DNA of 64,000 nucleotides from Vibrio navarrensis. Its GTDB lineage: Bacteria; Pseudomonadota; Gammaproteobacteria; Enterobacterales; Vibrionaceae. The notes under the pieces were generated by a model. It saw only the letters and a list, made by a program, of their open reading frames with translations, ran no database searches and was not told the origin of the DNA. A program made the translations under genes and the position numbers. Shown here in pieces: positions 27,402 through 37,582 of the stretch (positions are counted from its first letter, which is position 1; every line of letters begins with the position of its first letter). The stretch covers positions 1,116,001 through 1,180,000 of the forward strand of contig NZ_JMCG01000002.1 of the NCBI RefSeq assembly GCF_000764325.1, given 5' to 3'.

Positions 27402-27437
27402 TTTCACGCAGAAAAAAAATGCGTAAAATGCGCGCCC
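27402..27437 (+). promoter_or_regulatory. Likely dusB-fis promoter with GC-rich discriminator
   Basis: A -35-like TTTCAC (27402-27407), a 16-bp spacer and -10 TAAAAT (27424-27429) are followed at once by GCGCGCCC. A GC-rich discriminator of this kind is typical of growth-rate and ppGpp-controlled promoters, as known for E. coli dusB-fis. Confidence 0.65.
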
Positions 27438-27464
27438 TTGCTGGTATGAAGCTGTGAAGACGTT

Positions 27465-28427
27465 TTGAAAATCGGAAACCACCAACTTAAGAACAATCTG
27501 ATCGTCGCCCCAATGGCGGGTGTCACCGACAGACCCTTTCGCGAGTTGTGTTTGCGATACGGAGCGGGAATGGCCGTCAGTGAAATGATGTCCTCCAATC
27601 CTGCTTTGTGGAAAACCGCTAAATCACAAAATCGCATGGTGCATGAAGGCGAATCGGGCATTCGCTCAGTACAGATTGCTGGAAGTGATCCACAGCTCAT
27701 GGCAGATGCTGCGCAATTCAGCGTTGAAAACGGTGCTCAAATCATCGACATCAACATGGGATGTCCAGCAAAAAAAGTGAATAAAAAGCTCGCGGGTTCT
27801 GCCCTGCTGAAATACCCGGACATTATCGAACAGATTTTGAAAACGGTGGTGAACGCAGTAAAAGTGCCAGTCACTTTAAAAACCCGCACTGGCTGGGATA
27901 CAGAAAATAAAAACTGTATTCAAATCGCTAAATTAGCCGAAGACTGCGGCATACAAGCACTTGCTCTGCATGGCAGAACCAAAGCCTGTATGTACAAAGG
28001 TGAGGCCGAATACGACAGCATTAGAGCCGTCAAGCAAGCCATCTCAATTCCGGTTATCGCTAACGGTGATATCGATAGTCCGGAGAAGGCAAAGCATGTG
28101 CTGGAGTACACCGGCGCTGACGCTCTCATGATCGGGCGCCCTGCCCAGGGTCGTCCGTGGATTTTTCAGGAAATCCAACACTATTTGGAAAACGGCACCA
28201 CGATGCCCGAGCTTCCTATTGCGGAAGTAAAAAGCATCTTGCTTGGTCATGTGAACGCTCTGCATGATTTTTATGGCGAGTATTTAGGTCCGCGTATCGC
28301 GCGTAAGCACGTAGGCTGGTACCTAAAAGAGCATGAACAAGCGAGTGAGTTTCGCCGTATCTTCAACGCCATCGACGCTGCCGATCTGCAGCTTGAGGCG
28401 TTAGAGGGTTACTTTGATTTAGCCTAA
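27465..28427 (+). CDS. dusB: tRNA-dihydrouridine synthase B
   Basis: DusB reduces specific tRNA uridines to dihydrouridine with FMN and NADPH. The 320-residue protein starts [25 protein letters not shown], has [20 protein letters not shown] near 97 (catalytic cysteine in GCPAKKV), [20 protein letters not shown], and the phosphate site [16 protein letters not shown] near 215. The best start is TTG at 27465 with weak GAAG upstream; a rare start codon here may limit dusB relative to fis. It forms the conserved dusB-fis operon. Confidence 0.95.
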   Translation: MKIGNHQLKNNLIVAPMAGVTDRPFRELCLRYGAGMAVSEMMSSNPALWKTAKSQNRMVHEGESGIRSVQIAGSDPQLMADAAQFSVENGAQIIDINMGCPAKKVNKKLAGSALLKYPDIIEQILKTVVNAVKVPVTLKTRTGWDTENKNCIQIAKLAEDCGIQALALHGRTKACMYKGEAEYDSIRAVKQAISIPVIANGDIDSPEKAKHVLEYTGADALMIGRPAQGRPWIFQEIQHYLENGTTMPELPIAEVKSILLGHVNALHDFYGEYLGPRIARKHVGWYLKEHEQASEFRRIFNAIDAADLQLEALEGYFDLA

Positions 28428-28520
28428 ATAGTTGGAGTAGCAGCGTCGTTGACGGCGCTGCAGCTACAAATATGAAGGCTATGACGTTGCATCATAATTA
28501 AGAGAAGAGCTAGACCGAAT

Positions 28521-28817
28521 ATGTTCGAACAAAATCTGACTTCAGAAGCTTTAACCGTAACTACCGTAACATCACAAGATCAAATCACGCAAAAGCCACT
28601 ACGTGATTCTGTTAAAGCGTCTCTTAAAAACTACTTGGCTCAATTAAACGGTCAGGAAGTGACTGAACTATACGAACTAGTTCTCGCTGAAGTTGAACAG
28701 CCATTACTAGATACCATTATGCAGTACACTCGCGGCAACCAAACGCGCGCAGCAACCATGATGGGCATCAACCGCGGTACTCTTCGCAAGAAACTGAAAA
28801 AATACGGCATGAACTAA
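28521..28817 (+). CDS. fis: DNA-binding protein Fis
   Basis: Fis is a nucleoid protein that bends DNA and controls rRNA promoters, recombination and phase-dependent expression. The 98-residue protein ends with the classic helix-turn-helix ([19 protein letters not shown] followed by [10 protein letters not shown]) and has the dimerisation helices before it. It lies 93 bases after dusB, with a strong terminator after it. Accessory island DNA begins directly beyond. Confidence 0.98.
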   Translation: MFEQNLTSEALTVTTVTSQDQITQKPLRDSVKASLKNYLAQLNGQEVTELYELVLAEVEQPLLDTIMQYTRGNQTRAATMMGINRGTLRKKLKKYGMN

Positions 28818-28843
28818 CACCCATTAGTTAACCATTTGAATTT

Positions 28844-28878
28844 AAAGTCGCTTATCTTTTATAGAGAGCGACTTTTTT
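28844..28878 (+). terminator. Terminator after fis
   Basis: Stem AAAGTCGCT (28844-28852) pairs with AGCGACTTT (28867-28875) and is followed by TTTT. Confidence 0.85.
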
Positions 28879-29292
28879 GTTATATGTACCCCCACATGTA
28901 CCCCGAGCATTTTCCTATTACCCCTTCATCACCCAAATCTCACTGACAGGCTTTTTCTAAAGTCAGATAACAAAAATCATCACTACTGATCACTTTTTCC
29001 GTCACCATTTCAAAAAAAATGAAGTGGACAGCGCGAGTGTTTGTTTTCGCATTTTAAGGGGATTTTGAGCCAAAATTAGCGACTCTAGTAAATCAGCCTC
29101 ATCGATTCAAACGCGAGCTGAACATGGCCATTGGGGCAGAGATAGTGCCACTGATCCAGGACGATGAAATACACGACTCGTCATATCATATTGATACAAC
29201 TCACCATCTATGAACCGAGTCATAACAACCCATCTTATTTCATATATAATCAGCCACCAGCAAACAAACCCAATCATTACCGAACGAACGTT
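28879..29292 (+). other. Left edge of the restriction-modification island, no gene
   Basis: About 410 bp between the fis terminator and hsdM with no convincing gene. Just past the terminator ATGTACCCC occurs twice (in ATGTACCCCCACATGTACCCC, about 28883-28905), a kind of repeat I associate with the ends of integrase-driven islands; that is an impression, not a proven att site. The hsdM promoter must lie in this stretch, but no strong box stands out. Confidence 0.45.
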
Positions 29293-30912
29293 ATGGCTCA
29301 AGCACCAGCAAAAAAGAAAACCGCCCAATCCAAAAGTAAAGGCTTTGAAGAAACCCTGTGGGACACCGCCAACCAGTTGCGCGGCAGCGTTGAATCCTCC
29401 GAGTACAAGCACGTGGTCCTCAGCCTAGTGTTCCTCAAGTTCATCAGCGACAAGTTCGAGGCCAAGCGCCAGCAGTTGATTGATAACGGACAGGAAGCCT
29501 TCGTTGATATGGATGTGTTCTACCAGCAAGACAACGTATTCTTTCTACCGGAAGACGCCCGCTGGTCCTACGTGAAAGCCCGCGCCAAGCAAGACGACAT
29601 CGCCGTTATCATTGATACCGCGCTCTCTACCATCGAGAAGAACAACAGCGCATTGAAAGGTGCGCTGCCGGACAACTACTTCTCGCGCATGGGGCTGGAA
29701 GTGAAAAAGCTGGCGTCCCTGATTGATGCGATTGAGAACATTGATACGCTTGCCAACGAATGCGACATGACCGAAGAAGACTTGGTAGGCCGTGTTTACG
29801 AATACTTCTTGGGTCGCTTTGCGGCAACCGAAGGTAAAGGTGGCGGGGAATTCTACACGCCAAAATCCGTTGTTACCCTGCTGGCTGAAATGCTCGAACC
29901 TTACCAAGGCAAAATCTACGACCCATGCTGTGGCTCGGGCGGTATGTTTGTACAAAGCTTAAAGTTTATTGAAAGCCATCAGGGCAAGAGCAAAGACATT
30001 GCCATCTACGGGCAAGAGCTGACCACCACCACCTTCAAACTGGCGAAGATGAACCTTGCGATCCGTGGCCTGACGGGCAACCTTGGCGAGCGCCCAGCGG
30101 ACACCTTTTTTGCCGACCAGCACCCAGACTTGAAAGCCGACTTCATCATGGCGAACCCGCCGTTTAACTTAAAAGACTGGCGCAACGATGCCGAGCTGAC
30201 GGACGACCCGCGCTTTAACGGCTTTCGCACCCCGCCAACAGGCAACGCCAACTACGGTTGGATCCTGCACATGCTGTCAAAACTCTCTGAAGACGGCACC
30301 GCAGGCTTTGTACTGGCGAACGGCTCAATGAGTTCCAACACCAGCGGTGAAGGCGAAATCCGTCAGAAGCTGATTGAAGACGACCGCATCGAGTGCATGA
30401 TTGCCCTGCCCGGTCAGCTGTTCTACACCACGCAAATTCCGGTTTGCCTGTGGTTTATGACCAAATACAAAAAGGCCAACCCGCGCTATGGCTACCGCGA
30501 CCGCAGCGGTGAAACCCTGTTTATCGACGCCCGTGAAATGGGCACTATGGTCAGCCGCGTACACAAAGAGTTGACCCGTGACGACATCGCCAAAATTGCC
30601 GACACCTACCACGCATGGCGCTGTGACGAAACTGAACTGACCCGCCGCATTAACGCCAAAGAAATCAGCGTTGAGCATTACGAAGACACCGCAGGCTACT
30701 GCAAGGTGGCGACGATTGCCGACATTAAAGCCAACGACTTTGTGCTGACTCCGGGGCGCTATGTGGGCGCAGCGGATTTAGAAGATGACGGCATTGCGTT
30801 TGAAACCAAGATGCTTGAGCTGACCCAAACCCTGTATCGCCAGTTGGATGAAGCCGAAGCCCTCGACAAGGCGATCCGCGCCAATATGGAGGCATTGGGT
30901 TATGGGAAGTGA
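29293..30912 (+). CDS. hsdM: Type I restriction-modification system, DNA methyltransferase subunit M
   Basis: HsdM methylates adenine within the bipartite site read by HsdS. The 539-residue protein has the N-terminal helical domain (FEETLWDTANQLRGSVESSEY), SAM motif I DPCCGSGGMFVQSL near 215 and the N6-adenine catalytic motif MANPPFNLKDW near 285, plus GGGEFYTPKSVV before motif I. I chose the ATG at 29293, which begins the conserved part after a lysine-rich leader; the upstream in-frame region looks non-coding. hsdS overlaps its end by 11 bases. Confidence 0.95.
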   Translation: MAQAPAKKKTAQSKSKGFEETLWDTANQLRGSVESSEYKHVVLSLVFLKFISDKFEAKRQQLIDNGQEAFVDMDVFYQQDNVFFLPEDARWSYVKARAKQDDIAVIIDTALSTIEKNNSALKGALPDNYFSRMGLEVKKLASLIDAIENIDTLANECDMTEEDLVGRVYEYFLGRFAATEGKGGGEFYTPKSVVTLLAEMLEPYQGKIYDPCCGSGGMFVQSLKFIESHQGKSKDIAIYGQELTTTTFKLAKMNLAIRGLTGNLGERPADTFFADQHPDLKADFIMANPPFNLKDWRNDAELTDDPRFNGFRTPPTGNANYGWILHMLSKLSEDGTAGFVLANGSMSSNTSGEGEIRQKLIEDDRIECMIALPGQLFYTTQIPVCLWFMTKYKKANPRYGYRDRSGETLFIDAREMGTMVSRVHKELTRDDIAKIADTYHAWRCDETELTRRINAKEISVEHYEDTAGYCKVATIADIKANDFVLTPGRYVGAADLEDDGIAFETKMLELTQTLYRQLDEAEALDKAIRANMEALGYGK

Positions 30913-32248
30913 GTTAACACTAGGTGAAGTAGTCACATTATCTCAGGGCTTCGCAGTAAACTCTAAAAGTAAGCATCTGATGTCCGGTAGTGGTCTTCCT
31001 CTACTTAGAATAACCGACCTGATAAATGACACCCAAAGCCAATATCTTACTCCAGAAACGGCACCAGAGAAGTGTATCGCCCAGACCGATGACTTGATAT
31101 ATACACGAACTGGTCAAGTCGGGTTGGTTTTCAGGGGTAAAACTGGCGTAATTCACAACAACTGCTTTAAAGTAGTACCAGATGAATCTCGCCTTCATAG
31201 AGGATTTTTGTATTGGTTTTTGAAGCAGCCAACCATACAGAAACATGCTAATGACATAGCATCAGGCTCAGTACAGAAAGATCTCAATCATTCAGCCTTC
31301 AAAAGCATAAAAATCAGGCTGCCTTCGCTTGAGCATCAAAAAAGCTGTGCTGTTGTGATGGACTCAATAGAACAAAAAATCACCCTCAACCACCAAATCA
31401 ACCAGACGCTGGAGCAGATGGCGCAGACGCTGTTCAAGTCATGGTTCGTCGATTTCGACCCTGTGATGGATAACGCGCTGGATGCGGGCAACCCCATCCC
31501 CGACGAGCTGCAACATCGTGCGGAAGCGCGTAAAGCGGTGCGTGAAAGCGAAGGCTTCAAGCCACTGCCGGATGAGGTACGTCAGCTGTTCCCAGATGCG
31601 TTTGAAGAAAGGGAGCCTTCAGCGGGCATAAGCGGCTGGGTGCCGAAGGGGTGGGATTCTGGATGTCTTGCAGATATAGCCTCTTACACGTCCAACAGAG
31701 TAGCGACCACGACGCTTTCGCTAAACAACTATGTCTCTACTGAAAACATGCTCACCGAAAAGAAAGGTATTGTGGAAGCGGCGAATCTGCCAACAGTCAA
31801 CACTGTCCCTGCCTATACAACGGGCAATGTGCTCGTATCGAACATTCGCCCCTATTTCAAAAAAATCTGGATGGCAAATGGAGACGGCGGACACTCAAAC
31901 GATGTGCTCGGTTTCGAAGCAAAAGAACAAAATACTGAAGGTTACTTATTCAACTTGCTTTATCAAGATGCTTTGTTTGAGTTCATGATGACGACAGCGA
32001 AAGGCTCCAAAATGCCACGTGGTGACAAAAAGGCAATCTTAGGCTGGCAACTAGTCATTCCTCCCTGCGAGTTAAGAGAATATTTTTCTCAGCGAGTCGC
32101 CGATTTTTATGTATCCAGCAGTAAGAGGACTGAAGAAAACAAAACGCTAACCAAGCTCCGCGACACTCTGCTACCAAAACTCATCTCCGGCGAGCTGCGC
32201 CTTGATGATGTTGAGGCTGTCGTCGAACAGGAAACCGTAAGCGCATAA
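30902..32248 (+). CDS. hsdS: Type I restriction-modification system, specificity subunit S
   Basis: HsdS chooses the DNA site for both methylation and cleavage. The 448-residue protein has two target-recognition domains: the first around 1-150 (LGEVVTLSQGFAVNSK...), the second around 250-420 (GWDSGCLADIASYTSN...). Between them is a conserved helical spacer (LEQMAQTLFKSWFVDFDPVMDN), and a similar helix ends the protein (LTKLRDTLLPKLISGELRL). The recognition-domain DNA is visibly more AT-rich than the spacer and than hsdM/hsdR, as expected for swappable domains. The start at 30902 overlaps hsdM by 11 bases. Confidence 0.93.
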   Translation: MGSELTLGEVVTLSQGFAVNSKSKHLMSGSGLPLLRITDLINDTQSQYLTPETAPEKCIAQTDDLIYTRTGQVGLVFRGKTGVIHNNCFKVVPDESRLHRGFLYWFLKQPTIQKHANDIASGSVQKDLNHSAFKSIKIRLPSLEHQKSCAVVMDSIEQKITLNHQINQTLEQMAQTLFKSWFVDFDPVMDNALDAGNPIPDELQHRAEARKAVRESEGFKPLPDEVRQLFPDAFEEREPSAGISGWVPKGWDSGCLADIASYTSNRVATTTLSLNNYVSTENMLTEKKGIVEAANLPTVNTVPAYTTGNVLVSNIRPYFKKIWMANGDGGHSNDVLGFEAKEQNTEGYLFNLLYQDALFEFMMTTAKGSKMPRGDKKAILGWQLVIPPCELREYFSQRVADFYVSSSKRTEENKTLTKLRDTLLPKLISGELRLDDVEAVVEQETVSA

Positions 32249-32347
32249 CGACTAATTTACTAGAGCAGCGGGTGGTGGTTGGCACCATCCGTTTATAGCG
32301 CCACCAGCAAGTCGCACCAAACAGAAGAATAAAATAGACAGGACGCC

Positions 32348-35300
32348 ATGACCCACACTTTTGACGAAGCAAAACTGGAACAGGCCATTATCACCTTACT
32401 CGGTGAGCACCACACCGCATCCGGCCAGCAGGTGTACCCGCATTATGTTGGCAGCGATGTACCACGCGCGAATGAGGCGGAAGTGCTGATCCTCGACGAC
32501 CTGCGCGGCTACCTTAAAGAGCAATACAAAGCGGACGGCATCACGGACGGCGAGATTGAAACCATCGTCCGACAGTTGCAGACCCTGCCAGCCAGCGACC
32601 TGTACCAGAGTAACAAAACCTTCTGCCAGTGGCTGAGTAATGGCTTCCTGCTCAAGCGAGAGTCTTCAGCCCAAGGCGGACAGTACCGCAACCAGAAAGA
32701 CCTCTACATCGAGCTGATGGATACCACAGCCCTGCCTCAAAAACTGGCGGCGATGTTTGTAGACGGTATCGACACCATCGACGACGACAACAACCGCTAC
32801 CGCTTGGTGAACCAGCTTGAAATTGAGGGCGGCTCTCAAAACGGTGGTCAGCAGAAGCGCATCCCTGATGCCATTTTGTACGTCAACGGTTTGCCTGTGG
32901 TGGTGTTCGAATTCAAATCCGCCGTGCGCGAAGAAGAGGCCACCACTTTTGATGCATGGCGTCAGCTGTGTGTGCGCTATCGCCGCGACATTCCCAAGCT
33001 GTTTGTTTACAACGCCCTGTGTATCGTCAGTGATGGCGTCACCAACAAGATGGGTAACCTGTTTGCGCCCTATGAATTCTTCTACGCATGGCGCAAGGTA
33101 ACGGGCAACGAATCCACCGAGAAAGACGGCATCAACGCCCTCTACACCATGATTCAGGGGCTGTTTCACCCCACCCGCCTGTTGGACGTGATCAAAAACT
33201 TCGTTTACTTCCCCGACACCAGCAAGAAAGAAATCAAGCTGTGTTGCCGTTACCCGCAGTATTACGCCGCCCGTAAGCTCTACTACAACATCAAAAAAGA
33301 GCGCAAGGTGGTGGATGCCAGCGGCAACAACGTAGGCGGCAGCGGTAAAGGCGGCACCTACTTTGGCGCAACGGGCTGTGGCAAAAGCTACACCATGCAG
33401 TTTCTGGCGCGCCTGTTGATGAAGTCAGTCGATTTTGAAAGCCCGACCATAGTGCTGATCACCGACCGCACCGACCTCGACGACCAGCTCTCCAAGCAGT
33501 TTTGCAATGCGACCGCCTACATTGGCGATGCAGTGATTGAACCTGTCACCAGCCGTCAGGATCTGCGCGACAAACTGTCAGGGCGCGCCAGTGGCGGGGT
33601 ATTCCTTACCACCATTCACAAGTTCACCGAAGACATCAAACTGCTGACCAACCGCAGCAACGTGGTCTGTATTTCGGACGAGGCCCACCGCAGCCAGATT
33701 AACCTCGACCAGAAAATCACCATCGACCAAGACAAAGGCACCATCCGTAAAACCTACGGCTTCGCCAAGTACCTGCATGACTCGCTGCCAAACGCCACCT
33801 ATGTGGGCTTTACAGGTACGCCTATCGACGCCACGCTGGATGTGTTCGGCCCCGCGATTGATACCTACACCATGACCGAAGCGGTCAATGATGGCATTAC
33901 GGTGCGTATCGTCTACGAAGGCCGCGCCGCCAAGGTGATTCTCGACAACAGTAAGCTGGAAGAGATCGAAAAGTACTACGAAGAATGCGAGCGTATGGGG
34001 GCTAACGAGCACCAGATTGAAGAGAGCAAAAAAGCCTCTGCCAACATGAACGCCATTCTGGGCGACCCAGACCGCATTGAGGCGCTAGCGAAAGATTTTG
34101 TCGACCACTACGAGAAGCGCGTGTCGGAAGGCTCGTCAGTCAAAGGCAAGGCGATGTTCGTCTGTGCCAGCCGTGAAATCGCGTATGACTTTTACAAGAA
34201 TGTCAAAGCGCTGCGCCCCCTTTGGTTTGTCGAAAGAAAGGGGTTCGAGGAAAAGCAGGCTATTGATGGCGCCCTGCTGACCGAGAAGGACAAAGAGGAG
34301 TTGATGTCACTGCCGATGGTCAACATGGTGATGACCCGAGGCAAAGACGACGAAGCCGATATGTACGGCCTGCTGGGAACCAAGGAGTACCGCAAGGAAC
34401 TCGACAAGCAGTACAAGAACGCCAAATCGAATTTTAAAATCGCCATCGTGGTGGACATGTGGCTGACGGGCTTTGACGTCCCCGAGCTGGACACCATCTA
34501 CATCGACAAGCCGCTGCAAAAGCACAACCTCATCCAGACCATCTCGCGCGTGAACCGCAAGTTCGAGGGCAAGGACAAGGGGCTGGTGGTCGATTACATC
34601 GGTATCAAATCTCGCATGAATCAGGCACTGGCGATGTACTCCAAGGCCGACGAAGCCAACTTTGAGGATATCCGTCAGTCGTTGATTGAAGTGCGCAATC
34701 ACCTTCATCTGCTCGGTCAGATGTTCCATAAGTTCGACAGCAGCGACTACTTCGCCGCCGAGCCCGTCAAACAGTTGGAGTGCCTGAACCAAGCCGCTGA
34801 GTTCGCCCTGCAATCGAAGAAAATAGAAAACCGCTTTATGGCCCTTGTGAAGCGCCTGAAAGCCGCCTATGACGTGTGTGTGGGCAGTGAGGAAATCACA
34901 CAGGACGAGCGCGAACGCATCCACTTCTACATTGCTGTGCGCTCTATCGTGTTCAAGCTGACCAAAGGCGACGCGCCCGATACCGCGCAGATGAACAAAC
35001 GCGTACGTGAAATGATAGCCGAAGCCATCCGCGCTGAAGGTGTGGAGGAAATCTTCCTGCTGGGCGATGACAAGGCCGAAACCATCGACATCTTTGATGA
35101 CGAGTACATGGACCGCATCAACAAAATCAAACTGCCAAACACCAAGATGCAGTTGCTACAGAAGATGTTGGAAAAGGCCATCAGCGATTTCAAGAAAGTG
35201 AACCAGCTACAGGGGATCGATTTCTCCAAACGCTTCAAGTCGCTGGTGGATAAGTACAACGAGCGCAAAGAAAACGATGTGCTCAACGGTGAAGAGTTCG

Positions 35301-35662
35301 ATACCTTCAGCCAGATGATGACCGACATGATCTACGACATCAAAACCGAGATGATGTCGTTCGTCGATTTGGGCATTGATATGGAAGAGAAGGCGTTCCT
35401 CGATATCCTCGCCCACATGTGTGAGAAATATCAGTTCACCTACGACGATGACAAAATGCTCGAACTGGCGAAGGAAATGAAGGTGGTGGTTGATGACACC
35501 GCCCAGTACCCCGATTGGAGCAAACGCGACGACATCAAAGCCAAACTCAAGGTAGACCTCATCCTGCTATTGCACCGCTTCGGCTTCCCTCCAGTCGCGA
35601 ACGATGACGTGTACAAAAATGTGCTGGAGCAGGCGGAGAACTTTAAGAAACACCACGGATGA
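32348..35662 (+). CDS. hsdR: Type I restriction enzyme, R subunit
   Basis: HsdR cuts unmodified DNA after ATP-driven translocation. The 1104-residue protein has the N-terminal nuclease fold (PDAILYVNGLPVVVFEFKSAV near 178, the D...EFK catalytic set), helicase motif I FGATGCGKSY near 340, motif II SDEAHRSQ near 445, motif III VGFTGTPID near 490, and motifs V/VI (VDMWLTGFDVPELDTIYIDKPL and ISRVNRKFEGKDKG near 700-740). The C-terminal part is the helical assembly domain. It starts 99 bases after hsdS in a GC-rich block like hsdM. The frame is intact, so the system looks functional. Confidence 0.96.
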   Translation: MTHTFDEAKLEQAIITLLGEHHTASGQQVYPHYVGSDVPRANEAEVLILDDLRGYLKEQYKADGITDGEIETIVRQLQTLPASDLYQSNKTFCQWLSNGFLLKRESSAQGGQYRNQKDLYIELMDTTALPQKLAAMFVDGIDTIDDDNNRYRLVNQLEIEGGSQNGGQQKRIPDAILYVNGLPVVVFEFKSAVREEEATTFDAWRQLCVRYRRDIPKLFVYNALCIVSDGVTNKMGNLFAPYEFFYAWRKVTGNESTEKDGINALYTMIQGLFHPTRLLDVIKNFVYFPDTSKKEIKLCCRYPQYYAARKLYYNIKKERKVVDASGNNVGGSGKGGTYFGATGCGKSYTMQFLARLLMKSVDFESPTIVLITDRTDLDDQLSKQFCNATAYIGDAVIEPVTSRQDLRDKLSGRASGGVFLTTIHKFTEDIKLLTNRSNVVCISDEAHRSQINLDQKITIDQDKGTIRKTYGFAKYLHDSLPNATYVGFTGTPIDATLDVFGPAIDTYTMTEAVNDGITVRIVYEGRAAKVILDNSKLEEIEKYYEECERMGANEHQIEESKKASANMNAILGDPDRIEALAKDFVDHYEKRVSEGSSVKGKAMFVCASREIAYDFYKNVKALRPLWFVERKGFEEKQAIDGALLTEKDKEELMSLPMVNMVMTRGKDDEADMYGLLGTKEYRKELDKQYKNAKSNFKIAIVVDMWLTGFDVPELDTIYIDKPLQKHNLIQTISRVNRKFEGKDKGLVVDYIGIKSRMNQALAMYSKADEANFEDIRQSLIEVRNHLHLLGQMFHKFDSSDYFAAEPVKQLECLNQAAEFALQSKKIENRFMALVKRLKAAYDVCVGSEEITQDERERIHFYIAVRSIVFKLTKGDAPDTAQMNKRVREMIAEAIRAEGVEEIFLLGDDKAETIDIFDDEYMDRINKIKLPNTKMQLLQKMLEKAISDFKKVNQLQGIDFSKRFKSLVDKYNERKENDVLNGEEFDTFSQMMTDMIYDIKTEMMSFVDLGIDMEEKAFLDILAHMCEKYQFTYDDDKMLELAKEMKVVVDDTAQYPDWSKRDDIKAKLKVDLILLLHRFGFPPVANDDVYKNVLEQAENFKKHHG

Positions 35663-35849
35663 CAAGTGCGCGAGCCGAAGCCGATTCGCTCCGCCCGAGC
35701 CTTGGGCGGTTGCGATTCTCAAATATGCTGCAATAGACTTACTCTTACACAGCTTCATATGCAGTCAGCCCAATAAAAACTATTGACTATTTGCTCGTCA
35801 GAATGGCAAATGGTATCCAACGGCTATTTCTTGTTTATGGAAGACCTGC

Positions 35850-35951
35850 ATGAAACATAATTTAAGCTTGGCTATACGCAAATCCAGTCGCCCCAGAAAT
35901 CCAACAGCCGCAGAACTCTTAGAAGGCAAAAACGAACTTTGGAAAGGGTAA
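35850..35951 (+). CDS. Small ORF (33 codons) overlapping the Imm11-like gene by TAATG
   Basis: The frame encodes a basic 33-residue peptide (starts MKHNLSLAIRKSS, ends ELLEGKNELWKG). Its TAA shares one base with the ATG of the next gene (TAATG), a layout used for translational coupling. The frame is open for a further 21 codons upstream, back to a stop at 35784. It could be a tiny leader peptide, or the surviving tail of a toxin whose immunity gene follows. I do not recognise it. Confidence 0.4.
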   Translation: MKHNLSLAIRKSSRPRNPTAAELLEGKNELWKG

Positions 35952-36526
35952 TGGCAGTTTATAAGATTACGGACAACTTAAATGACTTCAAAGCGGTTTG
36001 CTCAGGGCCAGACGAGGTAGCCGTTCAACTGGGTAATTTTGACTATTTTGAAAGGATAATTCTTCAGGCGGTTGACAACAAATCGTTGAAAGATATTTGG
36101 AAGCCAGCATTGTTGGAGTTCGAAGATGTGTTGAACCAAAACTCTCTATTGCCTGATGTCAGCTTGTGGCTGCGTACGTTTTTGGTATTGTCACCCAAGG
36201 CTTATGGAGTGCTCTGTTCAGTGTTAGAGAAAAATGGAGAATTTTTACCAGTCTACATTAGTGATGAAAAGTGGCACCTCTTCACAGCTTTAACTTTTGG
36301 GAAAGAAGACCGCCAAAAATGCGTAGAAAAAATCTCATATGGTAGCCCCGATGGATTAGAAGTGCTTGTATTCGATGACGACGACATTAAAGACAAAGTT
36401 ATTTTTAAGTCTCAGTTAGAAGGGGCGAGTAACCTTTATTGCAACGACATCTTTAAGTCTCTATATGAAGTAAATTGTTTAACAGGTCTACAATTTTCCA
36501 CCGAACTAACAGACCCTTTCAGCTAA
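35951..36526 (+). CDS. DUF1629/Imm11-like protein, candidate immunity protein
   Basis: A 191-residue acidic cytoplasmic protein with no signal peptide. The C-terminal stretch SNLYCNDIFKSLYEVNCLTGLQFSTEL resembles the end of the Imm11 (DUF1629) family, where a VSDEFK-like segment is followed by GLTGLEF. Imm11 proteins usually neutralise nuclease toxins of polymorphic toxin systems, but no toxin is encoded here, only the 33-codon ORF with which it overlaps. The start at 35951 has a GGAAAGGG ribosome site. It is AT-rich and sits between hsdR and the Fic gene. The assignment is by eye and moderate. Confidence 0.6.
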   Translation: MAVYKITDNLNDFKAVCSGPDEVAVQLGNFDYFERIILQAVDNKSLKDIWKPALLEFEDVLNQNSLLPDVSLWLRTFLVLSPKAYGVLCSVLEKNGEFLPVYISDEKWHLFTALTFGKEDRQKCVEKISYGSPDGLEVLVFDDDDIKDKVIFKSQLEGASNLYCNDIFKSLYEVNCLTGLQFSTELTDPFS

Positions 36527-36589
36527 TAGAGCAACACTCTTTTGCCGGACAAAGAAAATGGCCACCAATATGACTGGTGGCCATTAACC

Positions 36590-37582
36590 TCAAACGCTCC
36601 TCTTCCTATAACGCTGCACCTTGCTGGTGGGTTTATCTGGAATGGTCATTTCAATTAAGCCTGCCTCAAGTGCAGGCTTTAGGTAGCGCTCACGAAAGGA
36701 TTTTCTATCTTTCAGCCCCAACATTGCTTGAATTTCTTCTCTAAGCATTTCCCCTTCTAGCACTTCTAGCAGTTGTTTAACTTGAGGGGTAAGTTGGGGG
36801 GCTTCTTGAGGGGTAGTCGCTTCTGTTTCTTGCAAAGCGTTCAAGATCATCTGCAACATAAAGGAAATGAACGGTTCTGAATCGGCTTTCAGCGTACTGC
36901 GATTAATCGCATCATAATAGGCTTGCTGATTCTCATAGATAAAGCTCTCAACTGGTAAGTGGGCAAAGAGAGAATTCCATTCGGACAATATCAGGGTTTG
37001 CCAAAGCCTGCCCATACGTCCATTTCCATCAGAGAATGGGTGAATGAATTCAAACTCATAATGAAACACACAACTGCGAATAAGCGGGTGGCTATTGTCA
37101 TTGGCCAACCACTGAAATAACTCACTCATCAGTTTTGGCACGCGCTCCGCAGGCGGAGCCATATGCAATACCTGCCCATCTTTGAAAACACCAACACCAT
37201 CCATACGATAACAACCAATCACAGACTGCAAGCCGATCATTAACACTTCGTGGGCTTGCAGCAAGTCAACTTCACGATGTGAAGACCATGAATTCAACTC
37301 TTGGTAAACATTTATCGCATTCAGTGCTTCTTGAACCTGTTTTTTAGGCGCTAGTACCCGCTTACCATTCAGTAATGCGGTGATCTGCTCTTGAGAGAGT
37401 TCATTCCCTTCAATAGCAAGGGAGCCTTGAATCGTTCTCACTCGGTTAACCTTGCGCAGCTTCAGCTCACGAGGTGAAGCACAATTGACAGACAGGCGCC
37501 CCAAGCATTCGCTGATTTGCGCCACCAGCGAAAGAATCTGATTGGTAATGGTGTAAGGTGGTTGGTAGCTCATCAAACTCAC
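36590..37582 (-). CDS. Fic-domain protein with built-in inhibitory motif and C-terminal winged helix
   Basis: Fic proteins usually transfer AMP to target hydroxyls. The 330-residue protein has the catalytic motif HPFSDGNGRMGR with His181, and an N-terminal inhibitory helix motif SLAIEGN (Ser54, Glu58, Gly59/Asn60), the pattern that blocks ATP binding until relieved. The C-terminal region (about 250-325, LTPQVKQLLEVLEGEMLREEIQAMLGLKDRKSF) looks like a winged helix. Most such solitary Fic proteins are self-regulated. The GTG at 37582 overlaps the TGA of the integrase remnant (GTGA); an internal ATG at 37573 is an alternative. Targets are unknown. Confidence 0.9.
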   Translation of the reverse strand: MSLMSYQPPYTITNQILSLVAQISECLGRLSVNCASPRELKLRKVNRVRTIQGSLAIEGNELSQEQITALLNGKRVLAPKKQVQEALNAINVYQELNSWSSHREVDLLQAHEVLMIGLQSVIGCYRMDGVGVFKDGQVLHMAPPAERVPKLMSELFQWLANDNSHPLIRSCVFHYEFEFIHPFSDGNGRMGRLWQTLILSEWNSLFAHLPVESFIYENQQAYYDAINRSTLKADSEPFISFMLQMILNALQETEATTPQEAPQLTPQVKQLLEVLEGEMLREEIQAMLGLKDRKSFRERYLKPALEAGLIEMTIPDKPTSKVQRYRKRSV

